From the NCBI RefSeq assembly GCF_020740835.1, contig NZ_JAINFC010000014.1:1-34879 (forward strand): a stretch of DNA of 34,879 bases, given 5' to 3'. Position numbers and translations under genes: made by a program. The notes under the pieces were generated by a model that saw nothing but the letters and a program-made list of their open reading frames with translations, had not been told where the DNA came from and searched no databases. Below are positions 15,276 to 22,435 of this stretch, piece by piece; the stretch's first letter is position 1, and each line of letters begins with the position of its first letter. The stretch comes from Streptomyces sp. UNOC14_S4. GTDB lineage: Bacteria; Actinomycetota; Actinomycetes; Streptomycetales; Streptomycetaceae.

Positions 15276-15893
15276 CTACAGGGGCCGCAAGGCCGGTTCC
15301 TTCTGTACGGCACCGAGCAGCCGGTCCAGCGCCAGCTCGACGTCCTCTTTCCAGGAGAGCGCCGTACGGAGCTCCAGCCGCAGCCGTGGATAGCGGGGGT
15401 GCGGCCGCACCGTCTTGAAGCCCACTGCCAGCAGATGGTCGGCGGGCAGCACGCACGCCGGTTCTTTCCAGTGAGCGTCCCCGAACGCCTCGATGGCCTT
15501 GAAGCCACGGCGGAGGACATCCTTGGCGACGGTCTGCACCATCGTCCGCCCCAGCCCCTGCCCCTGGTAGGCCGGCAGCAGCCACCCCGTCATCAGTTGC
15601 ACGGCATCGGCCGCGACGGGGCTGGTGGAGAAAGCCCCGGAGCGGGGGACATAGGCAGGCGGCGCGTAGAGCACAAAGCCCACCGGGGCCTCGTCGACAT
15701 AGACGACGCGTCCACAGGACCCCCACTCCAGGAGAACGGCGGAGATCCAGGCTTCCTTCTCCAGCTCGGGACGGCCCGCCTTCAGCGCGGCTTCACCACT
15801 GACGGGGTCCAACTCCCAGAAGACGCAGGAACGACAGCGCGCGGGAAGATCCGGGAGGTTGTCCAGCGTGAGCGGTACGAGCCGACGCCCCAT
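15276..15893 (-). CDS. GNAT family N-acetyltransferase
   Basis: The 205-residue protein has the acetyl-CoA binding motif in LLPAYQGQGLGRTMVQTV (Q/R-x-x-G-x-G/A type, about residues 107-124), preceded by beta strands VVYVDEAPVGFVLY and followed by AKDVLRRGFKAIEAFGDAHW. Its N-terminal part (LPDLPARCRSCVFWELD) has a CxxC pair. The acceptor substrate is unknown. The ATG at 15893 is the first possible start, because an in-frame stop lies a few codons upstream, and GAGGA precedes it. It sits between trxA and parB, where mycobacteria carry cwlM and a homologous acetyltransferase-like gene. A small overlapping frame (15782-16039) may precede it. Confidence 0.8.
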   Translation of the reverse strand: MGRRLVPLTLDNLPDLPARCRSCVFWELDPVSGEAALKAGRPELEKEAWISAVLLEWGSCGRVVYVDEAPVGFVLYAPPAYVPRSGAFSTSPVAADAVQLMTGWLLPAYQGQGLGRTMVQTVAKDVLRRGFKAIEAFGDAHWKEPACVLPADHLLAVGFKTVRPHPRYPRLRLELRTALSWKEDVELALDRLLGAVQKEPALRPL

Positions 15894-16039
15894 CGAGCCA
15901 AATCCTCATTTCCGTCGTGTGCCACACTCCGGGCGGCGCACAGCGCGCTCCGCTCCCTGAGAAGACCGCCGACGAATCCGCCGACTGCCCCCAGGCCAAG
16001 GCCCGCTGCCAACAGTCCGGTCCGGCTCACCGTTCGCAT
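15782..16039 (-). CDS. Possible small membrane protein overlapping the GNAT gene start
   Basis: An 85-residue frame starts with ATG at 16039 after a GGAGGGC ribosome site. Its first 30 residues (MRTVSRTGLLAAGLGLGAVGGFVGGLLRER) look like one Gly-rich membrane helix followed by a charged stop. The last 112 bases overlap the GNAT gene in another frame, and that part has no obvious character. It fills the otherwise empty stretch between the parB end and the GNAT start. It may be a real small gene, possibly translationally coupled to the GNAT gene, or chance; I do not recognise a family. Confidence 0.35.
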   Translation of the reverse strand: MRTVSRTGLLAAGLGLGAVGGFVGGLLRERSALCAARSVAHDGNEDLARWGVGSYRSRWTTSRIFPRAVVPASSGSWTPSVVKPR

Positions 16040-16134
16040 GGACCCGCCCTCCGTGAACCATGTCCAACGTGGATGCGCCATACCCAACGCATCGTATCCG
16101 GGCCCGGTTTGAGCGAACAGCGGAGAAAGGCAAA

Positions 16135-16170
16135 GGGCGGGTTGTGTTCCACGTGAAACACAACCCGCCC
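16135..16170. terminator. 36-base near-perfect palindrome after parB, with embedded parS
   Basis: The arms of 18 bases pair with a single mismatch around a degenerate parS. The outer GGGCGGGTTGT/ACAACCCGCCC provides a strong stem. It lies 17 bases beyond the parB stop and probably terminates the parAB transcript. Confidence 0.6.
16146..16159. promoter_or_regulatory. parS site with one mismatch, downstream of parB
   Basis: GTTCCACGTGAAAC differs from consensus at one position in the left arm, giving the single mismatch of the surrounding palindrome. Confidence 0.75.
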
Positions 16171-16187
16171 CGACACCATCGCGACGC

Positions 16188-17294
16188 CTACTCGGCGTCG
16201 GCCCCGTCCTCAGAAGCGAGCTTCTGCTCCATCACCCGGCCCTCACCGGGGGCGAGCGTGCTCAGAATCCGCTCCAGATCCTCCATCGAGGCGAACTCGA
16301 CGACGATCTTTCCCTTCTTCTGCCCGAGGTCGACCTTCACCCTGGTCTCGAAGCGGTCCGACAGCCGCGAGGCCAGGCCCGAGAGCGCCGGGGAGACCCG
16401 GGCCCCGGCACGCGGCCCCTTGGCCTTCGCGGACTTCCGGGAGCCTGCCCCCATCAGGGTGACAATCTCCTCCACCGAGCGCACCGACAGGCCCTCGGCA
16501 ACAATGCGATGTGCCAGCCTGTCCTGCTCCTCCGCGTCCTCGACGGACAGCAGGGCACGGGCATGGCCGGCGGACAGCACCCCGGCCGCGACCCTCCTCT
16601 GCACGGTGGGCGACAGCTTCAGCAGGCGCAGCGTATTGGAGACCTGCGGCCGCGAGCGCCCGATCCGGTCCGCCAGTTCGTCATGCGTGCACTTGAAGTC
16701 CTTGAGGAGCTGGTCGTATGCCGCGGCCTCCTCAAGAGGGTTCAGCTGGGCACGGTGAAGATTCTCCAGCAGAGCGTCGAGGAGAAGCTTCTCGTCCTCC
16801 GTGGCCCGGACGATGGCCGGGATGCGCTCCAGACCGGCCTCACGGCAGGCCCGCCAGCGACGCTCGCCCATGATGAGCTCGTAGCGCTCCGGGGCGAACT
16901 GCCGAACGACGACGGGCTGCAGCAGCCCGACCTCGCGGATCGAGGTGACCAGCTCCGCCAGGGCGTCCTCGTCGAAGACCTCGCGGGGCTGCCGGGGGTT
17001 GGGCGTGATGGAGTCCAACGGCAGCTCGGCGAAGTGGGCGCCTGCCACGCTCCCCGTATCCGGAGTCTCCTCCACGGCCACCGCGGCATCCGTTTCACGT
17101 GAAACAGCGATGTCCTCGACAGGCAGCGGGGTCACCACCGGCGTCGGCATGACGCGGTCAGCCGTGAGCACCGGGACCGCGGACGGCGAGGTGGCACCGT
17201 GCCCCACCGCCGTGCCCGCGTTCTCCGATGTCTTGGGTGCCGCCGGAATCAGCGCACCGAGCCCACGGCCCAGTCCCCTACGTCGCTCACTCAC
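16188..17294 (-). CDS. parB: Chromosome partitioning protein ParB
   Basis: The 368-residue protein binds parS, spreads along DNA and, in the ParB family, hydrolyses CTP as a sliding clamp. The N-terminal [17 protein letters not shown] is the ParA-interacting, arginine-rich start. The CTP-binding ParB/Srx domain (about 88-175) contains [10 protein letters not shown] and GERRWRA (143-149). The helix-turn-helix is at about 203-222 ([23 protein letters not shown]). A C-terminal dimerisation segment reads [25 protein letters not shown]. The GTG start overlaps the parA stop by four bases. Codons 64-68 (VSRET) are themselves a parS site, so ParB may bind within its own gene. Its role in Streptomyces is organising oriC regions during sporulation. 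Confidence 0.97.
   Translation of the reverse strand: MSERRRGLGRGLGALIPAAPKTSENAGTAVGHGATSPSAVPVLTADRVMPTPVVTPLPVEDIAVSRETDAAVAVEETPDTGSVAGAHFAELPLDSITPNPRQPREVFDEDALAELVTSIREVGLLQPVVVRQFAPERYELIMGERRWRACREAGLERIPAIVRATEDEKLLLDALLENLHRAQLNPLEEAAAYDQLLKDFKCTHDELADRIGRSRPQVSNTLRLLKLSPTVQRRVAAGVLSAGHARALLSVEDAEEQDRLAHRIVAEGLSVRSVEEIVTLMGAGSRKSAKAKGPRAGARVSPALSGLASRLSDRFETRVKVDLGQKKGKIVVEFASMEDLERILSTLAPGEGRVMEQKLASEDGADAE
17092..17105. promoter_or_regulatory. parS site inside parB (perfect)
   Basis: GTTTCACGTGAAAC encodes VSRET at ParB residues 64-68, in the variable linker before the ParB/Srx domain. Confidence 0.95.
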
Positions 17295-18340
17295 TGCAGC
17301 CCCTCCGACATGCTGTGCTGGTCCTGCTGTTGCTGATGGCCCACCATATGGGCCCTACTGCCGTCGTAACGCACGCCCACCCCCCGCAGTGCGATCTCCC
17401 GGGCCGCCTCCAGGTAGGACAGCGCCCCACTGGAACCCGGGTCATAGGTAAGAACGGTCTGCCCATAGCTGGGCGCCTCGGAGATACGCACGGACCGGGG
17501 GATGCTGGTACGCAGCACCTCATGGCCGAAGTGGGTACGGACCTCGTCGGCCACCTGGGAGGCCAGCCGGGTCCGGCCGTCGTACATCGTCAGCAGAATG
17601 GTCGACACATGGAGCTTGGGGTTGAGGTGCCCCCGCACCAGCTCGACATTGCGGAGCAGCTGCCCCAGCCCCTCCAGCGCGTAGTACTCGCACTGGATGG
17701 GGATCAGTACCTCGGCACCCGCGACCAGGGCGTTCACGGTCAGCAGGCCGAGCGAGGGCGGGCAGTCGATGAGGATGTAGTCCAGCGGCTGCTCGTAGGC
17801 CTTGATCGCCCGGTCCAGGCGGCTCTCACGGGCCACCAGCGAGACCAGCTCGATCTCGGCGCCCGCCAGGTCGATGGTGGCGGGCGCGCAGAAAAGACCC
17901 TCCACATCGCGCACCGGCTGCACCACGTCGGAGAGCTTCTTGCTGTCGACGAGGACGTCATAGATCGACGGGACCTCGGCGTGGTGATCGATGCCCAGCG
18001 CCGTGGACGCGTTGCCCTGGGGGTCGAGGTCGATGACCAGCACACGGTTTCCGTGCAGCGCCAACGAGGCCGCCAGATTCACGGTGGTGGTGGTCTTGCC
18101 CACGCCACCCTTCTGGTTGGCGACCACCATGACCCGGGTCTGCTCCGGCCGGGGCATCGCGGGCGGCGTTTCACGTGAAACAACCTCCCCCGCGGGCGGA
18201 GGGCCCGGTACAGCACCCGGCTCGGAGTCGGCGGGACGGGGGCCGGGGACCGGATCGGCCATCGGCCCCGCGGTATTGGCGTCGGACCGCAAGGATTCAC
18301 TCTCCTCGACTTCAGGCTCGCAATAGACAGAGCCTGCCAT
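17291..18340 (-). CDS. parA: Chromosome partitioning ATPase ParA
   Basis: From the ATG at 18340 the protein has 349 residues. A 65-residue disordered N-terminus, with VSRET at 54-58 encoded by parS, leads to a Walker-type ATPase. The deviant Walker A motif KGGVGKTT is at 77-84, and [10 protein letters not shown] and [19 protein letters not shown] follow. It is the ParA/Soj family, which positions ParB–DNA complexes. The start is uncertain: the frame is open up to a GTG at 18511 inside a parS site and has another ATG at 18421, but the ribosome signals are poor at all three. I chose 18340 because [20 protein letters not shown] is the start I recall for Streptomyces ParA. It is translationally coupled to parB. 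Confidence 0.93.
   Translation of the reverse strand: MAGSVYCEPEVEESESLRSDANTAGPMADPVPGPRPADSEPGAVPGPPPAGEVVSRETPPAMPRPEQTRVMVVANQKGGVGKTTTTVNLAASLALHGNRVLVIDLDPQGNASTALGIDHHAEVPSIYDVLVDSKKLSDVVQPVRDVEGLFCAPATIDLAGAEIELVSLVARESRLDRAIKAYEQPLDYILIDCPPSLGLLTVNALVAGAEVLIPIQCEYYALEGLGQLLRNVELVRGHLNPKLHVSTILLTMYDGRTRLASQVADEVRTHFGHEVLRTSIPRSVRISEAPSYGQTVLTYDPGSSGALSYLEAAREIALRGVGVRYDGSRAHMVGHQQQQDQHSMSEGLQ
18168..18181. promoter_or_regulatory. parS site inside parA (perfect)
   Basis: GTTTCACGTGAAAC encodes VSRET at ParA residues 54-58, in the non-conserved N-terminal tail. Confidence 0.95.
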
Positions 18341-18374
18341 GGTTTCGGGTCCGTGAACCAGCGAGGCCCGTTCT

Positions 18375-18407
18375 CCTGTGGATGAATCCCCCGAGCCTGT
18401 GGATGAA
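18375..18407. repeat. Two 12-base direct repeats resembling DnaA boxes upstream of parA
   Basis: CCTGTGGATGAA occurs at 18375-18386 and again at 18396-18407, exactly 21 bases apart (two helical turns). Read leftward the core is TCATCCACA, one base from the classical DnaA box TTATCCACA. They lie 35-67 bases upstream of the chosen parA start and could link parAB expression to DnaA. This is an inference. Confidence 0.45.
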
Positions 18408-18495
18408 CACGGATCATCCATGGCTGTCGGACGCTCGCGCGGGGCACCTCCCTCCGCGCGAACACGACCGATGATTCCCAGCAGCAAGGAGCGAC

Positions 18496-18509
18496 GTTTC
18501 ACGTGAAAC
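18496..18509. promoter_or_regulatory. parS site (perfect) in the rsmG–parA gap
   Basis: GTTTCACGTGAAAC lies upstream of parA. In the parA frame it would read FHVK after a GTG at 18511, a possible but unlikely alternative start. ParB binding here could also affect parAB transcription. Confidence 0.94.
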
Positions 18510-18627
18510 ACGATGCACCGGACGCTCCGCGGCGATACGGCGACACTCCGTCACGGATCGTCTTGCCAGCTTGTATGGAGCATCGGGCCGCCCACGGACG
18601 GCGGCCCCGCTCCTGCTCCTGTGTGCG

Positions 18628-19347
18628 TCAGCGGCGACGGCGGGTCGGCCGGCCCACCCGGGCCGCCTTCGCCCGCTTCGCAGCGAAGCGCACCCCGCCG
18701 GGGCTCTCCCCGACCTCGACCCGCACGACAGTGGACATCGGGTCCACCACGCCCTCGCCGACCTGGATCACCGAGGTGCGGACGACGCCGAGCTTGCTCA
18801 GGGCGGCACGGGCCGCCTGGAGCTCCTCCTCCGCCGTGTCGCCCTTCAGGGCCAGCATCTCGCCGTACGGGCGGAGCAGCGGAACGCCCCAGCCCGCGAG
18901 GCGGTCCAGCGGCGCCACCGCGCGGGCCGTCACCACATGCACGGGCGGCACCTTGCCGAGCATCTCCTCGGCGCGGCCGCGCACGACCGTGACATGGTCC
19001 AGGCCCAGCAGCTCGACGACCTCCTGGAGGAACGTCGTCCGGCGGAGCAGCGGCTCCAGCAGGGTGATCTGGAGATCCGGCCGCACCAGGGCCAGCGGGA
19101 TGCCGGGCAGCCCGGCGCCCGAGCCCACGTCGCACACCGAGACGCCGTCGGGCACGGCCTCTGCGAGCACCGCGCAGTTCAGCAGGTGGCGCTCCCAAAG
19201 CCGCGGTACCTCACGGGGACCGATCAGACCCCGCCGCACTCCCGCGTCCGCGAGCAGTTCGGCGTACCGGACGGCCTCCGGCAGGTGGTCGCCGAAGACC
19301 TCCCGGGCCTCCGGTGGCGCCGGGGGGAGCTCCGCTGCCTCATCCAC
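18628..19347 (-). CDS. rsmG: 16S rRNA (guanine-N7) methyltransferase RsmG (GidB)
   Basis: The 239-residue enzyme methylates a guanine of the 530 loop of 16S rRNA using S-adenosylmethionine. In Streptomyces and mycobacteria its loss gives low-level streptomycin resistance. The SAM-binding motif is VCDVGSGAGLPGIPLAL (71-87). The substrate-side motifs LLEPLLRRTTFLQEVV and VTARAVAPLDRL follow. The C-terminal 25 residues are very basic (RFAAKRAKAARVGRPTRRRR), an extension usual in actinobacteria. The start is GTG after AAGGA. It lies between jag and parA on the same strand, with a hairpin in front and a 287-base gap behind. Confidence 0.95.
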   Translation of the reverse strand: MDEAAELPPAPPEAREVFGDHLPEAVRYAELLADAGVRRGLIGPREVPRLWERHLLNCAVLAEAVPDGVSVCDVGSGAGLPGIPLALVRPDLQITLLEPLLRRTTFLQEVVELLGLDHVTVVRGRAEEMLGKVPPVHVVTARAVAPLDRLAGWGVPLLRPYGEMLALKGDTAEEELQAARAALSKLGVVRTSVIQVGEGVVDPMSTVVRVEVGESPGGVRFAAKRAKAARVGRPTRRRR

Positions 19348-19414
19348 GGGGGAACCGTCCTTCCGTACGACGTCTCTCTGAGCGTCAGAGTCTGAATATC
19401 AGGCTGACAAGGAT

Positions 19415-19442
19415 CGGCCCCGCCTGCGAGCAGACGGGGCCG
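19415..19442 (-). terminator. Hairpin downstream of jag
   Basis: The 8-base arms CGGCCCCG and CGGGGCCG surround a 12-base loop, 36 bases after the jag stop. It probably ends the rpmH–jag transcript. There is no T-run. Confidence 0.5.
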
Positions 19443-19478
19443 TACCCACCTGGAAGAGTGGGATCAGGAAAGTGGAGC

Positions 19479-20000
19479 TCAGGCCGGGAGGACGACCACT
19501 CGGCGCTGCGGCTCCTCACCCTCGGACTCGCTGCGCAGGCCGGCGGCGGCCACCGCGTCGTGGACGACCTTGCGCTCGAAGGGCGTCATCGGGTCGAGCT
19601 TCACGGCCTTGCCGGTGCTCTTGGCCTCCTCGGCGGCCTTGGCGCCCACCTGGGCCAGCTCCTCGCGCTTACGGGCCCGGAAGCCCGCGATGTCGAGCAT
19701 GAGGCGGCTGCGGTCACCGGTCTCGCGGTTCACGGCCAGTCGGGTGAGCTCCTGGAGCGCCTCCAGCACCTCGCCGTCGCGACCGACGAGCTTCTGCAGG
19801 TCGCGGCTGGTCGAGTCACTGATGATCGACACGGCAGCGCGGTCGGCCTCGACGTCCATGTCGATGTCGCCGTCGAGGTCGGCGATGTCGAGCAGCCCCT
19901 CGAGGTAGTCGGCCGCGATCTCGCCCTCCTGCTCCAGGCGGGACAGGGTGTCGGTGCCCTCGACGGCGGCCTCACTGGTCTGACGCTGCGTGTCCGTCAC
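19479..20000 (-). CDS. jag: Jag/KhpB-type RNA-binding protein (KH and R3H domains)
   Basis: The 173-residue protein has a KH-type domain in the middle (about 55-125; SIISDSTSRDLQKLVGRDGEVLEALQELTRLAVNRETG, with a GRDG loop) and an R3H domain at the end (MTPFERKVVHDAV, with the Arg-x3-His pattern). It is the short actinobacterial form of Jag, an RNA-binding partner encoded beside yidC. I chose the GTG at 20000 because AAGGAG stands exactly six bases before it. The ATG at 20015 overlaps the yidC stop but lacks a good ribosome site, and the AAGGAG lies inside its first codons. An acidic N-terminus (about 20-45) precedes the KH domain. Confidence 0.92.
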   Translation of the reverse strand: MTDTQRQTSEAAVEGTDTLSRLEQEGEIAADYLEGLLDIADLDGDIDMDVEADRAAVSIISDSTSRDLQKLVGRDGEVLEALQELTRLAVNRETGDRSRLMLDIAGFRARKREELAQVGAKAAEEAKSTGKAVKLDPMTPFERKVVHDAVAAAGLRSESEGEEPQRRVVVLPA

Positions 20001-20014
20001 GGTGGACTCCTTCA

Positions 20015-21097
20015 TTACTTCTTGGACGGGTGCTTGGGCCGCTGCTGGCCCTTGCGCTGCCCGGACTTGGCGGTACGGGACGAGCCACCGGCCTGCTTGG
20101 ACTTGGCGTCCCCCGGCTCCTGCTTCTCCAGCGAGGGCGACGTCTTCTCGGTGGCACCGGCCGTCCCCGCGAGCTGGCGCTTGGACTTCGTCTGGCGCTT
20201 GGGCTGCTGCCGGTTGGCACGGGCGACCTCGGCGGCCTCGCGGGCCTCGACCTCCGCCGGGTCCTCCTTGATCTTGCCCTTGGCCCGCAGGCGCTCCTGG
20301 CGCTGCTTGTAGGCGAGGCTGCCCGGGGTCGGGTTGCGGCGGATGACGAACATCTGCTGCCCGAGGGTCCAGACGTTGGTGGTCAGCCAGTAGACGAGGA
20401 CACCGACCGGGAAGTTGATGCCGAACACGGCGAACATGATCGGGAAGACGTACATCAGCATCTTCTGCTGCTGCATGAACGGCGTCTTCACCGTGAGGTC
20501 GACGTTCTTCGTCATCAGCTGGCGCTGCGTGTAGAACTGCGACAGCGACATCAGGACGATCATGATGACCGTGACGACCCGCACGTCGGTCAGCGTCGCG
20601 CCCAGCGCCTCGACCTTGGAGGCGGAGTCCATGAACTTCACGGACAGCGGGGCACCGAAGATGTGCGCGTGGCGCGCGCTGTCCAGCAGCGACTCGTCGA
20701 TGACACCGACCGTCTTGCCCTGCGCGATGTGGTTCAGGACCTGGTACAGCGAGATGAAGAAGGGCGACTGGGCCAGGATCGGGAGACAGCTCGAGAGCGG
20801 GTTGGTGCCCGTCTCCTTGTAGAGCTTCATCATCTCTTCGGACTGGCGCTGCTTGTCGCTCTTGTAGCGCTCCTGGATGGCCTTCATCTTCGGCTGGAGC
20901 GCCTGCATGTTCCGCGTGGCCTTGATCTGCTTCACGAAGAGCGGGATCAGGCAGATGCGGATCAGCACCACCAGCGAGACGATGGACAGACCCCACGCCC
21001 AGCCGCTGTTCTTGTCGAAGACCAGGCTGTACAGGGAGTGGAACTGGACGATGATCCAGGAGACAGCGGTATAGAGGGGACCGAGGATCGTGTCCAC
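20015..21097 (-). CDS. yidC: Membrane protein insertase YidC
   Basis: The 360-residue insertase helps proteins enter the membrane with or without SecYEG. Five hydrophobic segments fit the short Gram-positive-like form. The groove arginine is R47 in [16 protein letters not shown]. The conserved cytoplasmic hairpin follows ([52 protein letters not shown]). The membrane core ends with the [12 protein letters not shown] segment, and about 100 residues of highly basic tail (KRQTKSKRQ..., ending KHPSKK) probably contact ribosomes. The start is GTG, only three bases after yidD, and jag follows after 14 bases, so these are one operon. Confidence 0.96.
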   Translation of the reverse strand: MDTILGPLYTAVSWIIVQFHSLYSLVFDKNSGWAWGLSIVSLVVLIRICLIPLFVKQIKATRNMQALQPKMKAIQERYKSDKQRQSEEMMKLYKETGTNPLSSCLPILAQSPFFISLYQVLNHIAQGKTVGVIDESLLDSARHAHIFGAPLSVKFMDSASKVEALGATLTDVRVVTVIMIVLMSLSQFYTQRQLMTKNVDLTVKTPFMQQQKMLMYVFPIMFAVFGINFPVGVLVYWLTTNVWTLGQQMFVIRRNPTPGSLAYKQRQERLRAKGKIKEDPAEVEAREAAEVARANRQQPKRQTKSKRQLAGTAGATEKTSPSLEKQEPGDAKSKQAGGSSRTAKSGQRKGQQRPKHPSKK

Positions 21098-21100
21098 GAA

Positions 21101-21418
21101 TCAGGCTCCTTGGGCGTTGGGCTGAGTCTCGGGCTGTGCGGCGGATCCCTCGGCGGGATGCCCGCCCAGTCGGCTCCTCAGCCGCTGGTGCCAGACCGGA
21201 CGCTTCCGGGGAGGGACGTGGTCGACGCCACCGAGCGACCACGGGTTGCAGCGCAGGATGCGCCAAGCCGTCAGCGCCGTTCCTTTGACCGCTCCGTGGC
21301 GATCAATGGCCGTGTAGCCATAGTGCGAGCACGACGGGTAGTACTTGCAGACCGGGCCCAGGAGTGGGCTGACGGTCCACTGGTACAGCTTGATCAACCA
21401 CAGCAGCGGATACTTCAC
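21101..21418 (-). CDS. yidD: Membrane protein insertion efficiency factor YidD
   Basis: The 105-residue protein has the family hallmark [51 protein letters not shown], with three Cys, preceded by an amphipathic N-terminal helix ([15 protein letters not shown]). It assists YidC-dependent insertion. Its ATG overlaps the rnpA stop by four bases and yidC follows three bases after it. The C-terminal 30 residues are variable. Confidence 0.95.
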   Translation of the reverse strand: MKYPLLWLIKLYQWTVSPLLGPVCKYYPSCSHYGYTAIDRHGAVKGTALTAWRILRCNPWSLGGVDHVPPRKRPVWHQRLRSRLGGHPAEGSAAQPETQPNAQGA

Positions 21419-21849
21419 TGTGCGCTCCCTCCCGGGCCTTGGCCGGGGTTCCGGGGGGTCTCCCCCGGGGGACCGGAACAGCGCGGCGCCCCTCCCAGCA
21501 GCCGCTGCAGGGCGGTATCGAGGTCGCGAGCCAGCTGATCGTGGTCCGCCTCGCCCGCGCCGGGCAGGGCCCGTACCACCACAAGGCTACCGGCGGGCAG
21601 GAGATCCAGCCGGTCACGCATGAGGTGGCGCAGTCTTCTCTTCACCCGGTTCCGGACGACGGCGACGCCGACGGCCTTGCTCACGACGAAACCCGCACGC
21701 ACCGGGAGAGCATTCTCCCCAGGTGTGTGCGGGTCCGTGGTACCGGTACGCAGGTGAACGACGAGGAGCGGGCGACCAGCCCGGCGTCCCCGGCGAACCG
21801 CGATCGCAAAGTCCTCGCGCCGCCTCAGCCGAGACTCGGAAGGCAGCAC
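21415..21849 (-). CDS. rnpA: Ribonuclease P protein component
   Basis: The 144-residue basic protein is the subunit of RNase P that helps mature tRNA 5' ends. Conserved features are the start [21 protein letters not shown], the central [27 protein letters not shown] with the RNR signature, and [10 protein letters not shown]. The start is GTG. About 30 residues of Gly/Pro-rich tail extend beyond the usual family end. It lies 24 bases after rpmH in the classic rpmH-rnpA operon. Confidence 0.96.
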   Translation of the reverse strand: MLPSESRLRRREDFAIAVRRGRRAGRPLLVVHLRTGTTDPHTPGENALPVRAGFVVSKAVGVAVVRNRVKRRLRHLMRDRLDLLPAGSLVVVRALPGAGEADHDQLARDLDTALQRLLGGAPRCSGPPGETPRNPGQGPGGSAQ

Positions 21850-21873
21850 GTCAAGACCTTGACGTCAGGCCGG

Positions 21874-22011
21874 TCAGGCCGACAGGCGGGCGCGACCCTT
21901 GGTGCGGCGGGACGCGAGAATCGCGCGGCCGGCACGGGTACGCATGCGCAGGCGGAAGCCGTGGGTCTTCGCGCGACGGCGGTTGTTCGGCTGGAAGGTG
22001 CGCTTGCTCAC
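21874..22011 (-). CDS. rpmH: 50S ribosomal protein L34
   Basis: The 45-residue very basic protein [20 protein letters not shown]...RKGRARLSA-type matches L34 along its full length (visible end: [13 protein letters not shown]). The start is GTG at 22011 with GGAG upstream. Its promoter is predicted at 22187-22216, leaving a leader of about 170 bases. It heads the rpmH-rnpA-yidD-yidC-jag operon, divergent from dnaA. Confidence 0.97.
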   Translation of the reverse strand: MSKRTFQPNNRRRAKTHGFRLRMRTRAGRAILASRRTKGRARLSA

Positions 22012-22186
22012 TCGGGGGCTCCAGAAATGAATCGTGTGATGGCGGAACATCGCCTGGCTGTCACCGTGCGCCCACGAGAAGCTCGTAACGCCCGAGTGCA
22101 CCGCTTCATGACCGCGTTTCCCGGGGGAACGCGACCGTTGCCCATCGGAGGCAGGCGGCAGCAGCCATCGACAACTCGACCTGGTC

Positions 22187-22216
22187 ACGGTACGCGCGGC
22201 TACGCCATTCGGTCAA
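22187..22216 (-). promoter_or_regulatory. Predicted rpmH promoter
   Basis: Leftward -35 TTGACC (22216-22211) and -10 TACCGT (22192-22187) are separated by 18 bases, fitting the housekeeping HrdB consensus. The -10 is identical to that of the dnaA promoter. Confidence 0.6.
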
Positions 22217-22289
22217 ACCGGCAGTGCACCAGGGATAACCGTAGCCTCCCTGGGGGCGGGGAGGTGCCACGCCTCGCCTCGTGGCACAT

Positions 22290-22310
22290 TTGTACACACC
22301 CTGTGGACAA
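22290..22310. promoter_or_regulatory. Two DnaA boxes upstream of dnaA
   Basis: TTGTACACA (22290-22298, one mismatch) and TGTGGACAA (22302-22310, perfect Streptomyces consensus in reverse) lie in opposite orientation, three bases apart and directly before the dnaA -35 element. Autoregulation of dnaA by DnaA through such boxes is known in Streptomyces. Confidence 0.8.
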
Positions 22311-22314
22311 CGAC

Positions 22315-22344
22315 TTGAACCGCAGACCGTGGCCTGACTACCGT
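22315..22344 (+). promoter_or_regulatory. Predicted dnaA promoter
   Basis: TTGAAC (22315-22320), an 18-base spacer and TACCGT (22339-22344). The -35 starts five bases after the DnaA box, so bound DnaA would hinder polymerase. The leader is about 85 bases. Confidence 0.6.
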
Positions 22345-22435
22345 GGCTGAACTCTGGAACCTTCCCGCCCGTCCCGAGAACCACACATTCGTGGGACTCA
22401 AGGGCGCCCCCCGCTGACCTGAGAGAGCGTGCCCT

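Larger units (their letters stand above)
22012..22435. other. rpmH–dnaA divergent regulatory region
   Basis: This 424-base gap holds the leftward rpmH promoter, two DnaA boxes and the rightward dnaA promoter. The parts 22012-22180 and 22345-22435 are untranslated leaders in which I see no further conserved structure. Confidence 0.7.
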
